From: JAQVQN01 sp964428885
GTDB lineage: Bacteria; Verrucomicrobiota; Kiritimatiellia; RFP12; UBA1067
DNA: 42,673 nt
Direction: 5' to 3'
Assembly: GCA_964428885.1 (NCBI GenBank)
Contig: CAYRZP010000003.1
Coordinates: 1 to 42,673 of the forward strand
In this document: piece by piece, positions 25,849-34,580 of the stretch
Layout: each line of letters opens with the position of its first letter
How positions within the stretch are numbered: position 1 is the first letter of the stretch
Notes under the pieces: generated by a model
Seen by the model: only the letters and a program-made list of their open reading frames with translations
The model's database searches: none
What the model was told of the DNA's origin: nothing
Position numbers and translations under genes: made by a program

Positions 25849-28218
25849 TTATTCAAACCCGATCGCGAACGAGAAGAACTCCTCGTCGGTATAGCTGTCG
25901 TCCTCGACAAGCGGCTTCGCGAAATCGAACCGGATCGGGAAGCCGGGGATGTCGATCCGGATGCCCACGCCGGCCGTGACGCAAACATCGGACAACTCGG
26001 GGTCAAAGGCGTCCTCGCCAATCGATCCGACATCCATAAAGGTCGCGAACCGCACCGCCTTGAAAACCGGTATGGTGTATTCGGCCGTCGCCAAGGCCAG
26101 TGTCTGTCCGCCGATCGGCGCGTGGCCATTGCCGCCCGTGCCTCGGTAGACCTTGGGGCCGATGTCGCGGTACTCCACGCCGCGCACCGTGCGCGGGCCG
26201 CCCAGGAAGAGCTTCTCGTAGATCGGCACGTCGCCGCTGTAGGCCTCGACCGTCTCGGCCCGCGCGCGCAGACTCAGCACATGCTTGTACCAAGGCATCC
26301 TGAAGAAGTGGCGGTAGTTCGCGCCAAGCTTGTAGATCTCGTTGTCGCCGATGCCGCCTTCCATAAGCTCGCCGAACACCGTGGTCTGGTACCCCTTGGT
26401 TGGCACAAACGGCTGGTCGCGCGTGTCATGCGCCCAGTACAGGCGGATCACGCTGTTGATCGCGTCGCCGTACTCACCCTCCTGAAAGCGGAAATATTTG
26501 TTGGCGTCGCCCGTCCATGTGTCAGGCGTCGAGTCCTGTGTGCCGTCCGGGTCCAGATACCAATCGCCGTTGTCCATGTCCTCCATCTCGACCAGTTCCA
26601 ACGTGTAGCGCGCCCCCACCCGCCCGACCTTGACCGGATACGAGAGGCCGACCGACGCCCCTGAGCGTATCTCGTCGTACTGGTCATACCAGCGCATGCG
26701 CCGGTAGGCCTCGACCGTCAGCGCCAGCGGACGGTCCAGGAACCAGGGCTCGGTCCATGAGACCTCCGCGGTCTGGCGGCGCGAGCCCAGCTCCAAGCCC
26801 AAACGCGCCTTCTGACCGCCGCCCGTGAAGTTCGGCCAATTCAGAATGTCGAAGTTGCTCTGCGATATCTCCATGAAGCCGACCAGATAGTCAATGCTGG
26901 AGAAACCCGCGCCGATCATGAAATTGCCGGTGCGCTGCTCTTCGACCTCATAAACCAGGTCGCGCACGCCCGGCTGGTTGACTTGCTCGGTGTAATGCCG
27001 CACGACCTTGAAATAGCCCAGGTTCTTCAGACGGTTCTCGCTGCGCTCGGCGCGCGGCTCATGCATGATCTCGCCCGGATTGACCAGGATCTCACGGCGG
27101 ATCACCTTGTCCTTGGTCACATTGTTGCCGCGGATCACGATGTTGCGGATGTGGCAGAGCTCGCCCTCGCGCACCTCGAAAGTGATCGCCATGCGCCCGG
27201 GCTTGCCCGGCACGGTCTCTTTCACAGGCCGCACGACGGTGTCGACGTAACCGCGCGAACCGTAGTAGTCGCGGATGTCCTTGGCCGCGTCCTCGATCAA
27301 CTGTTTGCCCGCCACGGCATCCACTCCCATGCGCCGGCTGGATTCCAGCACCTCCGTCTCCGGAAACAGTTTGACGCCGCGTATGCTCTTCGAATCGACG
27401 TGGTAAACATCCCCTTCGGTCACCTCGAAAATCACGTCGACCTGCTCTTTGCCAACCCGCTCCCTGACCGCCGGCGCCACGCGCGCGTCAAGATATCCTT
27501 GGTTGTGGTAAACCTCTTCAGCCAACTGCCGCGCGTCTTCCAAATCCTGCGCGGACACAGGCGTGTCGGTAAACCAACCGCGCGGGTCCCACCATGGGCG
27601 CTGCCCGAACGAAGATCGCAAATCCTTCTCCTGGATCGCCACGTTGCCGGTGAACCGGTATTTCCGCACCTTGGCGCGCTCGCCCTCTTCTATCGCGAAG
27701 AGCACCCTGGCCGCGCCGACACTGCCTTCGATCGGCTGTATCTCAGCGCTGATCTTGACGTCAGGATAGAATTTTTTGACATACTCGTCGCGGATCTTCG
27801 CGGCTTTGGACGACAGGATCGGCTCGTCGATGTAGTCGCCGCTCTTGAGCTCGGAAAGCTTGCGGATCTTGCGCTCGCTCAGGTTGTTGGCGCCCTTGAT
27901 CGCCAAAGGCTCCTGGAAACGGTGCCTGCGCTTGATCACGTAAATCACGCGGAGGCCGTCGTCAAGCTTCTCAAGTTCCACCCCGGCGTAACCGAAACGC
28001 CCCGTGTCAAGCAGAGCGCGCACGTCTTTCGAGAGCGCCTCCTGCGAAGCCTCGGTTCCGGGCTTGACGTTGCAGAAAGACAGCACGTCTGAAGCGTCGG
28101 CGCCGAACTGGTCCAGAACGCGCACCTTGACATCCTTGACAATGTTGTCCGCCCCCAAGGAAACCACAGCCGCAAGCGCCGCCAGCACCGACCAGACACA
28201 AATTTTAACGCGCATCAT
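25849..28218 (-). CDS. bamA: Outer membrane assembly factor BamA
   Basis: 789 residues: signal peptide (cleavage near LGA, residue 23), five POTRA domains (about 24-430) and a C-terminal 16-strand barrel (about 440-789). Recognisable pieces are VIYVIKRRHRF (POTRA 1), VFPETEVL-type POTRA 4 text, IRNIVIRGNNVTKDKVIRRE (POTRA 5) and, in the barrel, GGPRTVRGVEYRDIGP, which holds the conserved VRG loop that enters the pore. GGGAGACAAG before the ATG supports the start. The last residues are SFAIGFE, so the usual terminal aromatic is followed by one extra Glu. It catalyses folding of outer-membrane proteins and sits upstream of ompH and lpxD. Confidence 0.95.
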   Translation of the reverse strand: MMRVKICVWSVLAALAAVVSLGADNIVKDVKVRVLDQFGADASDVLSFCNVKPGTEASQEALSKDVRALLDTGRFGYAGVELEKLDDGLRVIYVIKRRHRFQEPLAIKGANNLSERKIRKLSELKSGDYIDEPILSSKAAKIRDEYVKKFYPDVKISAEIQPIEGSVGAARVLFAIEEGERAKVRKYRFTGNVAIQEKDLRSSFGQRPWWDPRGWFTDTPVSAQDLEDARQLAEEVYHNQGYLDARVAPAVRERVGKEQVDVIFEVTEGDVYHVDSKSIRGVKLFPETEVLESSRRMGVDAVAGKQLIEDAAKDIRDYYGSRGYVDTVVRPVKETVPGKPGRMAITFEVREGELCHIRNIVIRGNNVTKDKVIRREILVNPGEIMHEPRAERSENRLKNLGYFKVVRHYTEQVNQPGVRDLVYEVEEQRTGNFMIGAGFSSIDYLVGFMEISQSNFDILNWPNFTGGGQKARLGLELGSRRQTAEVSWTEPWFLDRPLALTVEAYRRMRWYDQYDEIRSGASVGLSYPVKVGRVGARYTLELVEMEDMDNGDWYLDPDGTQDSTPDTWTGDANKYFRFQEGEYGDAINSVIRLYWAHDTRDQPFVPTKGYQTTVFGELMEGGIGDNEIYKLGANYRHFFRMPWYKHVLSLRARAETVEAYSGDVPIYEKLFLGGPRTVRGVEYRDIGPKVYRGTGGNGHAPIGGQTLALATAEYTIPVFKAVRFATFMDVGSIGEDAFDPELSDVCVTAGVGIRIDIPGFPIRFDFAKPLVEDDSYTDEEFFSFAIGFE

Positions 28219-28249
28219 CTTGTCTCCCGAAATTATTCACGCTCATAAA

Positions 28250-28280
28250 CCGCGCCGGGCCAGCAAGGCCACCGGCGCGG
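28250..28280 (-). terminator. GC-rich stem-loop after the FadL-like gene
   Basis: CCGCGCCGG (28250-28258) and CCGGCGCGG (28272-28280) pair perfectly around an inner GCC/GGC stem. On the minus strand only TTTAT follows, so termination may be partial and some transcription could continue into bamA. Confidence 0.55.
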
Positions 28281-28366
28281 AAACCATTACCGCATGAATG
28301 TGGTCAATTAAACATTATCCCGCCTCGGAATACAAGCATGTTGTGAGGCGGCCGGGCTGAAAACGG

Positions 28367-29641
28367 TCAAAAGTTCGTGCCTACCGAAAACGATATCAGG
28401 TGACAGAAGCCGTCGTCGAAATCGGCGCGCACGTTTCCGACATTCCGGTCCACAGGCTCCATGATGATCAGGCCGTAACCGCCGTAGATTTTCCATGCGT
28501 CCAGCGCGTAACCCAGCCCGCAGTTGACGATGTGCCGGTCGCCGGGCGGCAGCAGCGTGTCGGTGTTTCCCTTGTCGATGGGGTCCATGTCGTACACATA
28601 GCCGCACTGCACCGACCATTTTTCCGTCAGCAGATACTCGGCGCCCAGCGACAGGCGCCAAACGTTGCTCCAGTTCTTCTTGTCGGAGGAGTTTGGTATC
28701 TGCCGGTTGCTTGTCCGGCCGAACCGCATGTCCAGCGAATCATAGGTGCTCCACTGGGTGAAAATCGCTGCGGCTCCCAGATTCAGCTTCTCGACCGGGC
28801 GGTAGTTCAAGCCCGCGATCCAGGAGGGCGGCAGTTCGATCGAACCGCGCGCGGAGGCCGTGCCTTCAGGCAGCAGGTTGTCGACCGGGCGCGAGGCGCT
28901 GTCAATCTCGATGTCACCCTTGACCGTCTGCCGCACACGCGAGCGGTAGGCGAAGCCTATGTCGATCTGATCGGTGAGCTTGTACGAAGCCGCGAGATTG
29001 TAGCCGTAGCCCCAGGAGTCGCCCTGCACCCGTGTGCGCATGTCACCGGAAATCGGCAGCGGCGGGTAAGGGGGCGGCAGCGCGCCGATCGTCACATTGT
29101 CGTATGGGGTCTTGCGGTTCTCGAAATCCAAGTACATGGCACGGAACCCTGCGGCCAGCGAGAGGCGGTCTGTCACCTTGTAAGCAACGTTGGGGTTGAC
29201 GGTTAAGGTGTCAAGCCAGGTCTCGGTGCTGTTCCACTTCAGCGGCCAGTCGCGGTCATACTTGGTACCCAGGCCGAATTCGCTGTACACGCCTAACCCC
29301 GCAAACCAACGCTCGGACAACTGCTGCGAGGCGTAGATGTGCGGCGGGAAAAACCAGCCGCTGTCGAGATTGTTCTTTTCGCCGCCGGCCGTGACGTCAA
29401 GCACCGGATGAATCAGCGTGGCGCCTGCCATCAGGTGCGTGCCCTCCAACGAAGTCATGTTGGCGGGATTGTAATAGTTGGCCGATGCGTCACCGGTCGC
29501 GCCGACCAGCGCGCCGCCCATGGCGTTGCCGCGGGCGCTGGCCTCGTAAAGGCCGAACCCCGCTCCGTGAGCTTGCCGCAGGGCACAAACGCAAAGAACC
29601 GCGATCACAAACGACAGGGTACGATAGATGTTTCGATGCAT
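28367..29641 (-). CDS. OmpP1/FadL-family outer membrane transporter
   Basis: 424 residues. The signal peptide ends AHGAGFGLYEASARGNAMGG, matching the N-terminal hatch of FadL proteins (mature AGF, then the RGNAMGGA and SANYYNPANMTSLEGT signatures). Alternating amphipathic beta strands run to the C-terminal ISFSVGTNF, which ends in the aromatic residue recognised by BamA. The family moves long-chain fatty acids or other hydrophobic compounds across the outer membrane; the ligand is not clear. The ATG at 29641 has AAAGGAG eleven bases upstream and gives the signal peptide a normal length, so the 13-residue longer frame is rejected. It is upstream of bamA on the same strand. Confidence 0.92.
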   Translation of the reverse strand: MHRNIYRTLSFVIAVLCVCALRQAHGAGFGLYEASARGNAMGGALVGATGDASANYYNPANMTSLEGTHLMAGATLIHPVLDVTAGGEKNNLDSGWFFPPHIYASQQLSERWFAGLGVYSEFGLGTKYDRDWPLKWNSTETWLDTLTVNPNVAYKVTDRLSLAAGFRAMYLDFENRKTPYDNVTIGALPPPYPPLPISGDMRTRVQGDSWGYGYNLAASYKLTDQIDIGFAYRSRVRQTVKGDIEIDSASRPVDNLLPEGTASARGSIELPPSWIAGLNYRPVEKLNLGAAAIFTQWSTYDSLDMRFGRTSNRQIPNSSDKKNWSNVWRLSLGAEYLLTEKWSVQCGYVYDMDPIDKGNTDTLLPPGDRHIVNCGLGYALDAWKIYGGYGLIIMEPVDRNVGNVRADFDDGFCHLISFSVGTNF

Positions 29642-29699
29642 GCCCGTTCTCTCCTTTCGAGCGGCGCGCAGCCGCGACATACTTTAAGCCCAATTTGAG

Positions 29700-29734
29700 A
29701 ATGACAATTTGACATTTTACGTAATTTTGTCATT
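29700..29734. promoter_or_regulatory. AT-rich inverted repeat upstream of the FadL-like gene
   Basis: AATGACAA (29700-29707) and TTGTCATT (29727-29734) are exact reverse complements, with a third TGACA half-site between them. They lie about 60-95 bases before the porin start in the only AT-rich stretch nearby, which suggests an operator or promoter region. Confidence 0.35.
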
Positions 29735-29775
29735 TAAGGCAAGCATGTTTATATCGAGACCCCGCACCCCCGCCT

Positions 29776-32199
29776 TCACGCGGGTTCGAGCACACCGTCG
29801 GCCGCCTGACGCCACGGTGTCCAGCAGAGCCCCACCGCGCCGACGGAGAGATCCGATTTGCGGGGCCGCAGCGGCCGACGCTCGATCACAACATGCTCCG
29901 GCGTGACCGGGCCGCCCATGTCCGCGACCGCGCGCTCGAATTCGGCCTCGAGATCGCTCAGGCGCGCCCGCAGCGCTTCCAGCCCGGCCGCGGCGCGCGC
30001 CACGTCGCCGGACTCTTTGCCGATCCGGCTGGCGCTCTTCATGGCCGTGGCGGCGCGGCCAACCGTGCCGACACTCCGCGCGCCGCGCCCCAGGAAGGCG
30101 CCGAGCAGCGTCGCTCCGATCGAAATCGCCGTGCTCATCTTTTGATGACCGGCCTGCGCCTGTTCGCGGTTAACCCTTTCTTCCGCCCGGCGGATCTGAT
30201 CCGTAAGCGTCTGGACTTTGGGCGCGTAGCGGGCTTTGAGCTTGGCCATCTCCTGATCCCTCGACTCGCGCAATAGCTGCGCCGCGCGGGCGCGGAACGC
30301 CACCTCGTCCTCGTCCAAGCGCGAAACCAGCTTGAGCTCGGGCGCGGAGAAAAGGTCGAGCGTGAACGTCCGGTATAGCGCGGCGGCCAGCTCTTTGCCC
30401 CAGGCCGCGTAACTACCGGCGGACAAAGCCCGCGCCGGCAACTGCGCGAACACTGCGTCCGGCAGCGGGCGGCGGTCAAACGCCTCCGCGGTGCCCCCGA
30501 ACGCGTCCGCCTCCTCCCAGTTCACCAGGCCATCCTCGTCCTCAAAAGGCGCGATCATAGTGCGGTCAAGCCAGGTGTCCACACGCTGTGTGGCGTCAAC
30601 GACGTGCAGTTTGCAGAAGCCGACCAGGCGCGGACGGTACAGGATCTTGCCGCCCGCCCGGGCCGGGCGCAGGAAGAGCTCCGTAACCTGCGGCAGCGCC
30701 GGGCGCTCCTGCCGGGCGGGAGCGGCGGCGCTCTCCGCGACATCGGCAGGGGCCGCGGGAGCGGCCGGCGTTGGCGCCGCCGCCACGGCCGCCGGCGCCG
30801 CCAGGCGCGCGATCTGCGGCAGGCTCAGCGGACCGCGCAGATAGCTCAGCGCCCAGCGCGTCCGGAACAGCACCGGCGCGTTCTCATGCGCGTTGCGCAT
30901 CAGGAACACACGGTTGCCCAGTCCGGCCAGCAGCCTTCCGGTCTCGGCGCGGTCGAAACCCGTGCCGGACGCTGAAGCCGCCCCCGCGAGGCCGTCTATG
31001 ACCCGCTGCCGGTCTTGCTCCGTCTGCAGCCGCCCGATAAACCAGGTGCCGCAGTTTGACAGCCCCTTGTAATCCAGATCCACAGGATTCTGCGTGGAGA
31101 GCACCACGCCCAGCCCGAAGGCGCGCGCCTGTTTCAGCAATGTCAGCATCGGCGTTTTGGAGGGCGGGTTGGCGGTCGGCGGGAAGTACCCGAAAATCTC
31201 GTCCATGTAAAGCAGCGCGCGCAGGCTGCCGGTGCCGGATTGCGCCCGCATCCAGGCGATGATCTCGTTGAGCAGAACCGTCACGAAGAACATGCGCTCG
31301 GCATCGGGCAGGTGCGCCAGGTACAGCACGGATATTTTGGGCTTGCCCGCCGCGGTGTAAAATAGCCGCTGTATGTCCAGCGGCTCGCCGTCCATCCAGT
31401 CGGCGAACCCCGGCGCGGCCAGCAGGTTGTTGAGGCCCATGGCCAGCCGCATCCGCTCCTGCGCCGGATAAAAAGTTTCCAGGTCAAAGACGCCGACCCG
31501 GCTGAAGGCGGGCTTCTGCACCGCATTGATCAGCCCGACGAGATCCAGGGACCGCCCCTCGCGCCAAGCGCCGTCGAGAATGGAAGAGAGCAGGATATGA
31601 TCGCGGCTCTGGACCGGATCGGCGTCCAGGCCCAGCAGGGCCAAGAGCCCCGAAACCGAAGTCTGGACGCGCTCCCGCAATGCCGCGTTGTCCTGCCGGA
31701 CCGCGGCGGGCGGCGCGTCGAACGAGCGCAGGATGCGCAGGGGGCGGCCGGCGCTGTGGCCGGGGGTGTAGACCGCCACCTCGGCCGCGTCTTGCAGCTT
31801 GCGCAAACGCTCCGGTCCTTGTCCGGACTGCTCCAGACCTTTGCGCCACAGCGCGGCCGTGGCGTCGGCGAAGGCATCGGCGGAAAGCCCTTTCCGCTCC
31901 GCCTCGGACTCGTCGACCCAAGGACGGAAATCCTCGGCGCGTAGCTCGGGGAAGCGCAGGCAAAGATTGCCCATGTCGCCTTTCGGATCGATCACGATCG
32001 CAGGTATCCCGTCGATCGCGGCCTCTTCCAGCAAAGCCATCGCCAGACCGGTCTTGCCGCTGCCGGTCATGCCGACCGCCACCGCGTGCGTGGTCAGGTC
32101 CTTGGCATCATACAGCAGCAGGCTGTCGGTCGCCGCGCTTGTGGCGGCGTCGCAGATGCTGCCCAGATAGAAAGATCCCAGCTTCTCGAAATCCGTCAT
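29776..32199 (-). CDS. HerA/DUF87-like ATPase, function unknown
   Basis: 807 residues of a large ATP-binding protein with a HerA/FtsK-type motor core. Walker A is VGMTGSGKTGLAMALL (about 42-57), followed by VIDPKGDMGNLCLRFPEL, a HerA-family signature; Walker B is LLYMDEIFGYFPP, and sensor text STQNPVDLDYKGLSNCGTWF follows. After a Pro/Ala-rich linker (about 465-500) comes a domain ending in a coiled coil and a Gly/Ala-rich stretch (ISIGATLLGAFLGRGARS). The ATG at 32199 has GAGG six bases upstream. HerA proper pairs with the NurA nuclease, but no such partner is here. Neighbours are envelope genes. It may be a DNA translocase or a general ATPase. Confidence 0.85.
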   Translation of the reverse strand: MTDFEKLGSFYLGSICDAATSAATDSLLLYDAKDLTTHAVAVGMTGSGKTGLAMALLEEAAIDGIPAIVIDPKGDMGNLCLRFPELRAEDFRPWVDESEAERKGLSADAFADATAALWRKGLEQSGQGPERLRKLQDAAEVAVYTPGHSAGRPLRILRSFDAPPAAVRQDNAALRERVQTSVSGLLALLGLDADPVQSRDHILLSSILDGAWREGRSLDLVGLINAVQKPAFSRVGVFDLETFYPAQERMRLAMGLNNLLAAPGFADWMDGEPLDIQRLFYTAAGKPKISVLYLAHLPDAERMFFVTVLLNEIIAWMRAQSGTGSLRALLYMDEIFGYFPPTANPPSKTPMLTLLKQARAFGLGVVLSTQNPVDLDYKGLSNCGTWFIGRLQTEQDRQRVIDGLAGAASASGTGFDRAETGRLLAGLGNRVFLMRNAHENAPVLFRTRWALSYLRGPLSLPQIARLAAPAAVAAAPTPAAPAAPADVAESAAAPARQERPALPQVTELFLRPARAGGKILYRPRLVGFCKLHVVDATQRVDTWLDRTMIAPFEDEDGLVNWEEADAFGGTAEAFDRRPLPDAVFAQLPARALSAGSYAAWGKELAAALYRTFTLDLFSAPELKLVSRLDEDEVAFRARAAQLLRESRDQEMAKLKARYAPKVQTLTDQIRRAEERVNREQAQAGHQKMSTAISIGATLLGAFLGRGARSVGTVGRAATAMKSASRIGKESGDVARAAAGLEALRARLSDLEAEFERAVADMGGPVTPEHVVIERRPLRPRKSDLSVGAVGLCWTPWRQAADGVLEPA

Positions 32200-32282
32200 G
32201 GTGAACCTCATCCGTTAAGTGAAGTTTGTCGTGCCGTTAACGCCGCAAGAATAACATGTTGTTCGAAAAACAGCAAACCGCT

Positions 32283-33353
32283 TCAATACAGTAGCCATTC
32301 GACGCGGCGTTCACCGGACGCCCCCAGCGCCCATACGCCCTGGCGGGCAACCACCAGCCGCGCGCCGTTGCGCCCCAGCACCGCTTTGTCGGCGCTGACC
32401 ACCGCGGCACGCCCCTTTGTGATCAGCGCGGCTTCGCGCTCTTCGGCCGCGCGCCCCCACAATGGCACACCGTTCTCGGAAAAGGCCACAGTCAGATGGC
32501 CCCCTTGCAAAGCCCCGCCGCGCCACCGCGCGGGATAACGCCTGAAGTAATCCGGCAGATCCCCGGCTTTGATGACCAATTCAAACGCCACAGCCGTGGC
32601 ATCAAGCGCGTCGCCGAATTTCAGCAGCCTGTCCGCCCGCTGCCGTGCGAGAAAATTGAGCGGGTCCACGCCCAGCAGGTTCCAGCCGTGGCAAAGGCCG
32701 TGGGACGGCGTCAGCTTCTGCCCGTCATACCACCGGTCGAAACGGCTGTTGAGCATCACTCCGATCTCGAAATGCAGGTGGGCGCGGCTCATTGGGATAT
32801 TGTAAGTGGCGGTGTTGCCCATCCGCCCGAGCACATGCCCCGGCTTGACCGCTTCGCCGCGCTCTACCGCCGCGGACGCGAGATGCGCGTAGAGCGTGTA
32901 GACCGCGCCGCCCGGATCGGCGTGCTCCACCACCGCGTAGACGCCATACGAGGAGTTGCCAGCGACTTGGTTGACATAAGCCACCGTTCCGGCCGCCACA
33001 GCCATAACCTCGTCGAGCGGGCGGCCCTGACGGTCGCGCCGCACCGGTGCGATGTCGATGCCCTCGTGGAAGGAAGCCGCCAGCCGACCGCCGATGTTGG
33101 CGGTGCGCACCGAACCGTACAGCGCGGAGTCGCGCGTCCCGGCGGCCGTCGGCTGGAACACGTCCTCGCGCCCCTGCTCCAGCAGCCCCTGCTGCCCGGT
33201 CGGATAGACGAGATCCGACCACACCGGCGGCGGCGGCGCGCGCGGCGGGGGCACGGCCGGCGCGGACTGCTCCCGAGCCTCCCTGCGCCGGCAGCCCGCG
33301 CAGAGACATCCCATGCCTGCCAATGACAACTTTATGACATCACGTCTTCTCAT
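32283..33353 (-). CDS. M23-family peptidase, probable Tat-exported lipoprotein
   Basis: 356 residues. The N-terminus MRRRDVIKLSLAGMGCLCAG resembles a Tat signal with a lipoprotein-like Cys at 21; the lipobox is not canonical. A Pro-rich linker leads to a lysostaphin-type domain with zinc ligands in SFHEGIDIAPVR (about 93-100) and SRAHLHFEIG (about 190-199), plus VEHADPG and YTLYAHLASA. The family cuts peptidoglycan cross-bridges; all visible ligands are present, so it should be active. The C-terminal 120 residues form a separate beta-rich domain I do not recognise. Its ATG overlaps the gluQRS stop codon (ATGA), so translation is coupled. Confidence 0.9.
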   Translation of the reverse strand: MRRRDVIKLSLAGMGCLCAGCRRREAREQSAPAVPPPRAPPPPVWSDLVYPTGQQGLLEQGREDVFQPTAAGTRDSALYGSVRTANIGGRLAASFHEGIDIAPVRRDRQGRPLDEVMAVAAGTVAYVNQVAGNSSYGVYAVVEHADPGGAVYTLYAHLASAAVERGEAVKPGHVLGRMGNTATYNIPMSRAHLHFEIGVMLNSRFDRWYDGQKLTPSHGLCHGWNLLGVDPLNFLARQRADRLLKFGDALDATAVAFELVIKAGDLPDYFRRYPARWRGGALQGGHLTVAFSENGVPLWGRAAEEREAALITKGRAAVVSADKAVLGRNGARLVVARQGVWALGASGERRVEWLLY

Positions 33354-34372
33354 CGAACCATCCCCAACTTCTCCCTTGCCGCATTGTCAAAAACCGCAGG
33401 CGCACGCTGCAGCGTCCCCAGGTCGTAACGCGGCAGCAGGTCGCGCAGTCCCAGTTCCTCGCCGCAGGCAGCCCAGCCGCACCACCATGCCAGCAGGCCG
33501 ATCACACGCTCCGGCGACAGGCCGGATTCCCGCAGCGCCGCTATGCGCGTGTCGCCGTGGCGCTTGGCCAGGCGCTTGCCGTCCGCGCCGACCACCAGCG
33601 GAACATGCGTGAAGGCAGGCGGCGTCAGGCCCAGTGCGCGATATAAAAGCAGTTGGCGCGGCGTGGCCTCCAGCAGGTCGTCGCCGCGCAAAACTTCCGT
33701 GACGCCCATCGCCGCGTCGTCCACCACCACCGCCAGCATGTAGCCGGCGCCCAGCGGATCACGCGCCAGCACGAAATCGCCGCAGGCCGCCGCCACATCC
33801 TGCGTGAACCTTCCGCAAAAGCCGTCATCAAAACTGACAGCCGCACCCTGATCCGCCCGGAAGCGCCAGGCCGGCAGCCGCCCCTCGGGCAACGCGCCAC
33901 GCGCCGCCGCATAGTCGGAGAAACGGCCGCGGCAGGTGCCGGGATAGAAAAGAACCTCACCGGCATGAGGCGCGGACTGACCGGCCTCCACATCCCGCCT
34001 CGCGCAGACACAGGGGTAAACCAGCCCCGCCTCCCGCAGACGTTCCAGCGCCTGCGCATAAAGCTCTTTGCGCGCGCTCTGCACATACGGCGCGCAGGGG
34101 CCTCCCACGTCCGGCCCCTCGTCCCAATCAAAGCCCAGCCAGCGCAGATCACGCAAGGCCGACTCAGCCGCGCCAGCCTTGTTCTTGGGATGGTCCAGAT
34201 CCTCCACGCGCATCACCAGCGTACCCCCGCGGCTGCGCACGCTGAGCCACGCCAGCATAAACGAGCGCGCGTTGCCCAGATGCAAAGCGCCGGTCGGACT
34301 GGGCGCCAGACGCCCCCGCACCGCCGGCCCCAATGCCCCGCCCGGCACTGAATCTGCCCTGTCTCCCGTCAT
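33350..34372 (-). CDS. gluQRS: Glutamyl-Q tRNA(Asp) synthetase
   Basis: 340 residues. It is a glutamyl-tRNA synthetase paralogue lacking the anticodon-binding domain, which attaches glutamate to queuosine 34 of tRNA-Asp. RLAPSPTGALHLGNARS holds the class I HIGH-type signature (HLGN). VEDLDHPKNKAGAA, CVCARRD with YPGTCRG (zinc-binding Cys cluster) and KRLAKRHGD (KMSKS-type loop, about 264-272) follow. The start at 34372 is the nearest ATG to the conserved domain; a TTG at 34405 in the same frame is possible, and neither has a good ribosome site. It shares a four-base overlap with the M23 peptidase gene and is divergent from nrdJ. Confidence 0.9.
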   Translation of the reverse strand: MTGDRADSVPGGALGPAVRGRLAPSPTGALHLGNARSFMLAWLSVRSRGGTLVMRVEDLDHPKNKAGAAESALRDLRWLGFDWDEGPDVGGPCAPYVQSARKELYAQALERLREAGLVYPCVCARRDVEAGQSAPHAGEVLFYPGTCRGRFSDYAAARGALPEGRLPAWRFRADQGAAVSFDDGFCGRFTQDVAAACGDFVLARDPLGAGYMLAVVVDDAAMGVTEVLRGDDLLEATPRQLLLYRALGLTPPAFTHVPLVVGADGKRLAKRHGDTRIAALRESGLSPERVIGLLAWWCGWAACGEELGLRDLLPRYDLGTLQRAPAVFDNAAREKLGMVR

Positions 34373-34457
34373 GTGCCCATCATATCCGCGACCGACCCGG
34401 AACAAAAGCCGAAAAACAGCCGTCAGTTTACCTTGCGCCTCAATGACTTACGGAAAA

Positions 34458-34473
34458 CCACAAAATGTTGTGG
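34458..34473. promoter_or_regulatory. NrdR box 1
   Basis: CCACAAAATGTTGTGG agrees with the published NrdR consensus (acaCwAtATaTwGtgt) at 12 of 16 positions and is palindromic. It is separated from box 2 by 16 bases, so the two sites start 32 bp apart (three helical turns), the usual NrdR arrangement. Confidence 0.75.
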
Positions 34474-34499
34474 ACATCCTTTGCCGCAGCCACTATATA
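34471..34499 (+). promoter_or_regulatory. Promoter of nrdJ overlapping both NrdR boxes
   Basis: TGGACA (34471-34476) and TATATA (34494-34499) are 17 bases apart. The -35 overlaps the end of box 1 and the -10 lies inside box 2, so bound NrdR would block RNA polymerase. Confidence 0.6.
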
Positions 34500-34505
34500 T
34501 AGAAC
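34490..34505. promoter_or_regulatory. NrdR box 2
   Basis: CCACTATATATAGAAC matches the NrdR core CACTATATATAG strongly, with a weaker right end. It contains the likely -10 element of nrdJ. Confidence 0.75.
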
Positions 34506-34511
34506 CCGGTT

Positions 34512-34529
34512 GGCCGATACGGATCGGCC
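34512..34529 (+). other. Hairpin in the nrdJ 5' leader
   Basis: GGCCGAT and ATCGGCC form a perfect 7-bp stem with an ACGG loop, a few bases after the predicted transcription start. A T-rich stretch follows before the start codon. No cobalamin riboswitch is visible in the leader. Confidence 0.45.
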
Positions 34530-34580
34530 GCTGAGCGCGTTTGATTTTAATTTTTGTCTTTTATTTTATCGGATCCCGAA

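Noticed and set aside
29776..32199. HerA-like gene as part of an anti-phage defence system
   Set aside because: Known HerA defence systems need an adjacent SIR2, DUF4297 or nuclease effector, and none is present.
34406..34580. Cobalamin riboswitch upstream of nrdJ
   Set aside because: The leader after the predicted start is only about 75 bases and I could find no B12-box-like core.
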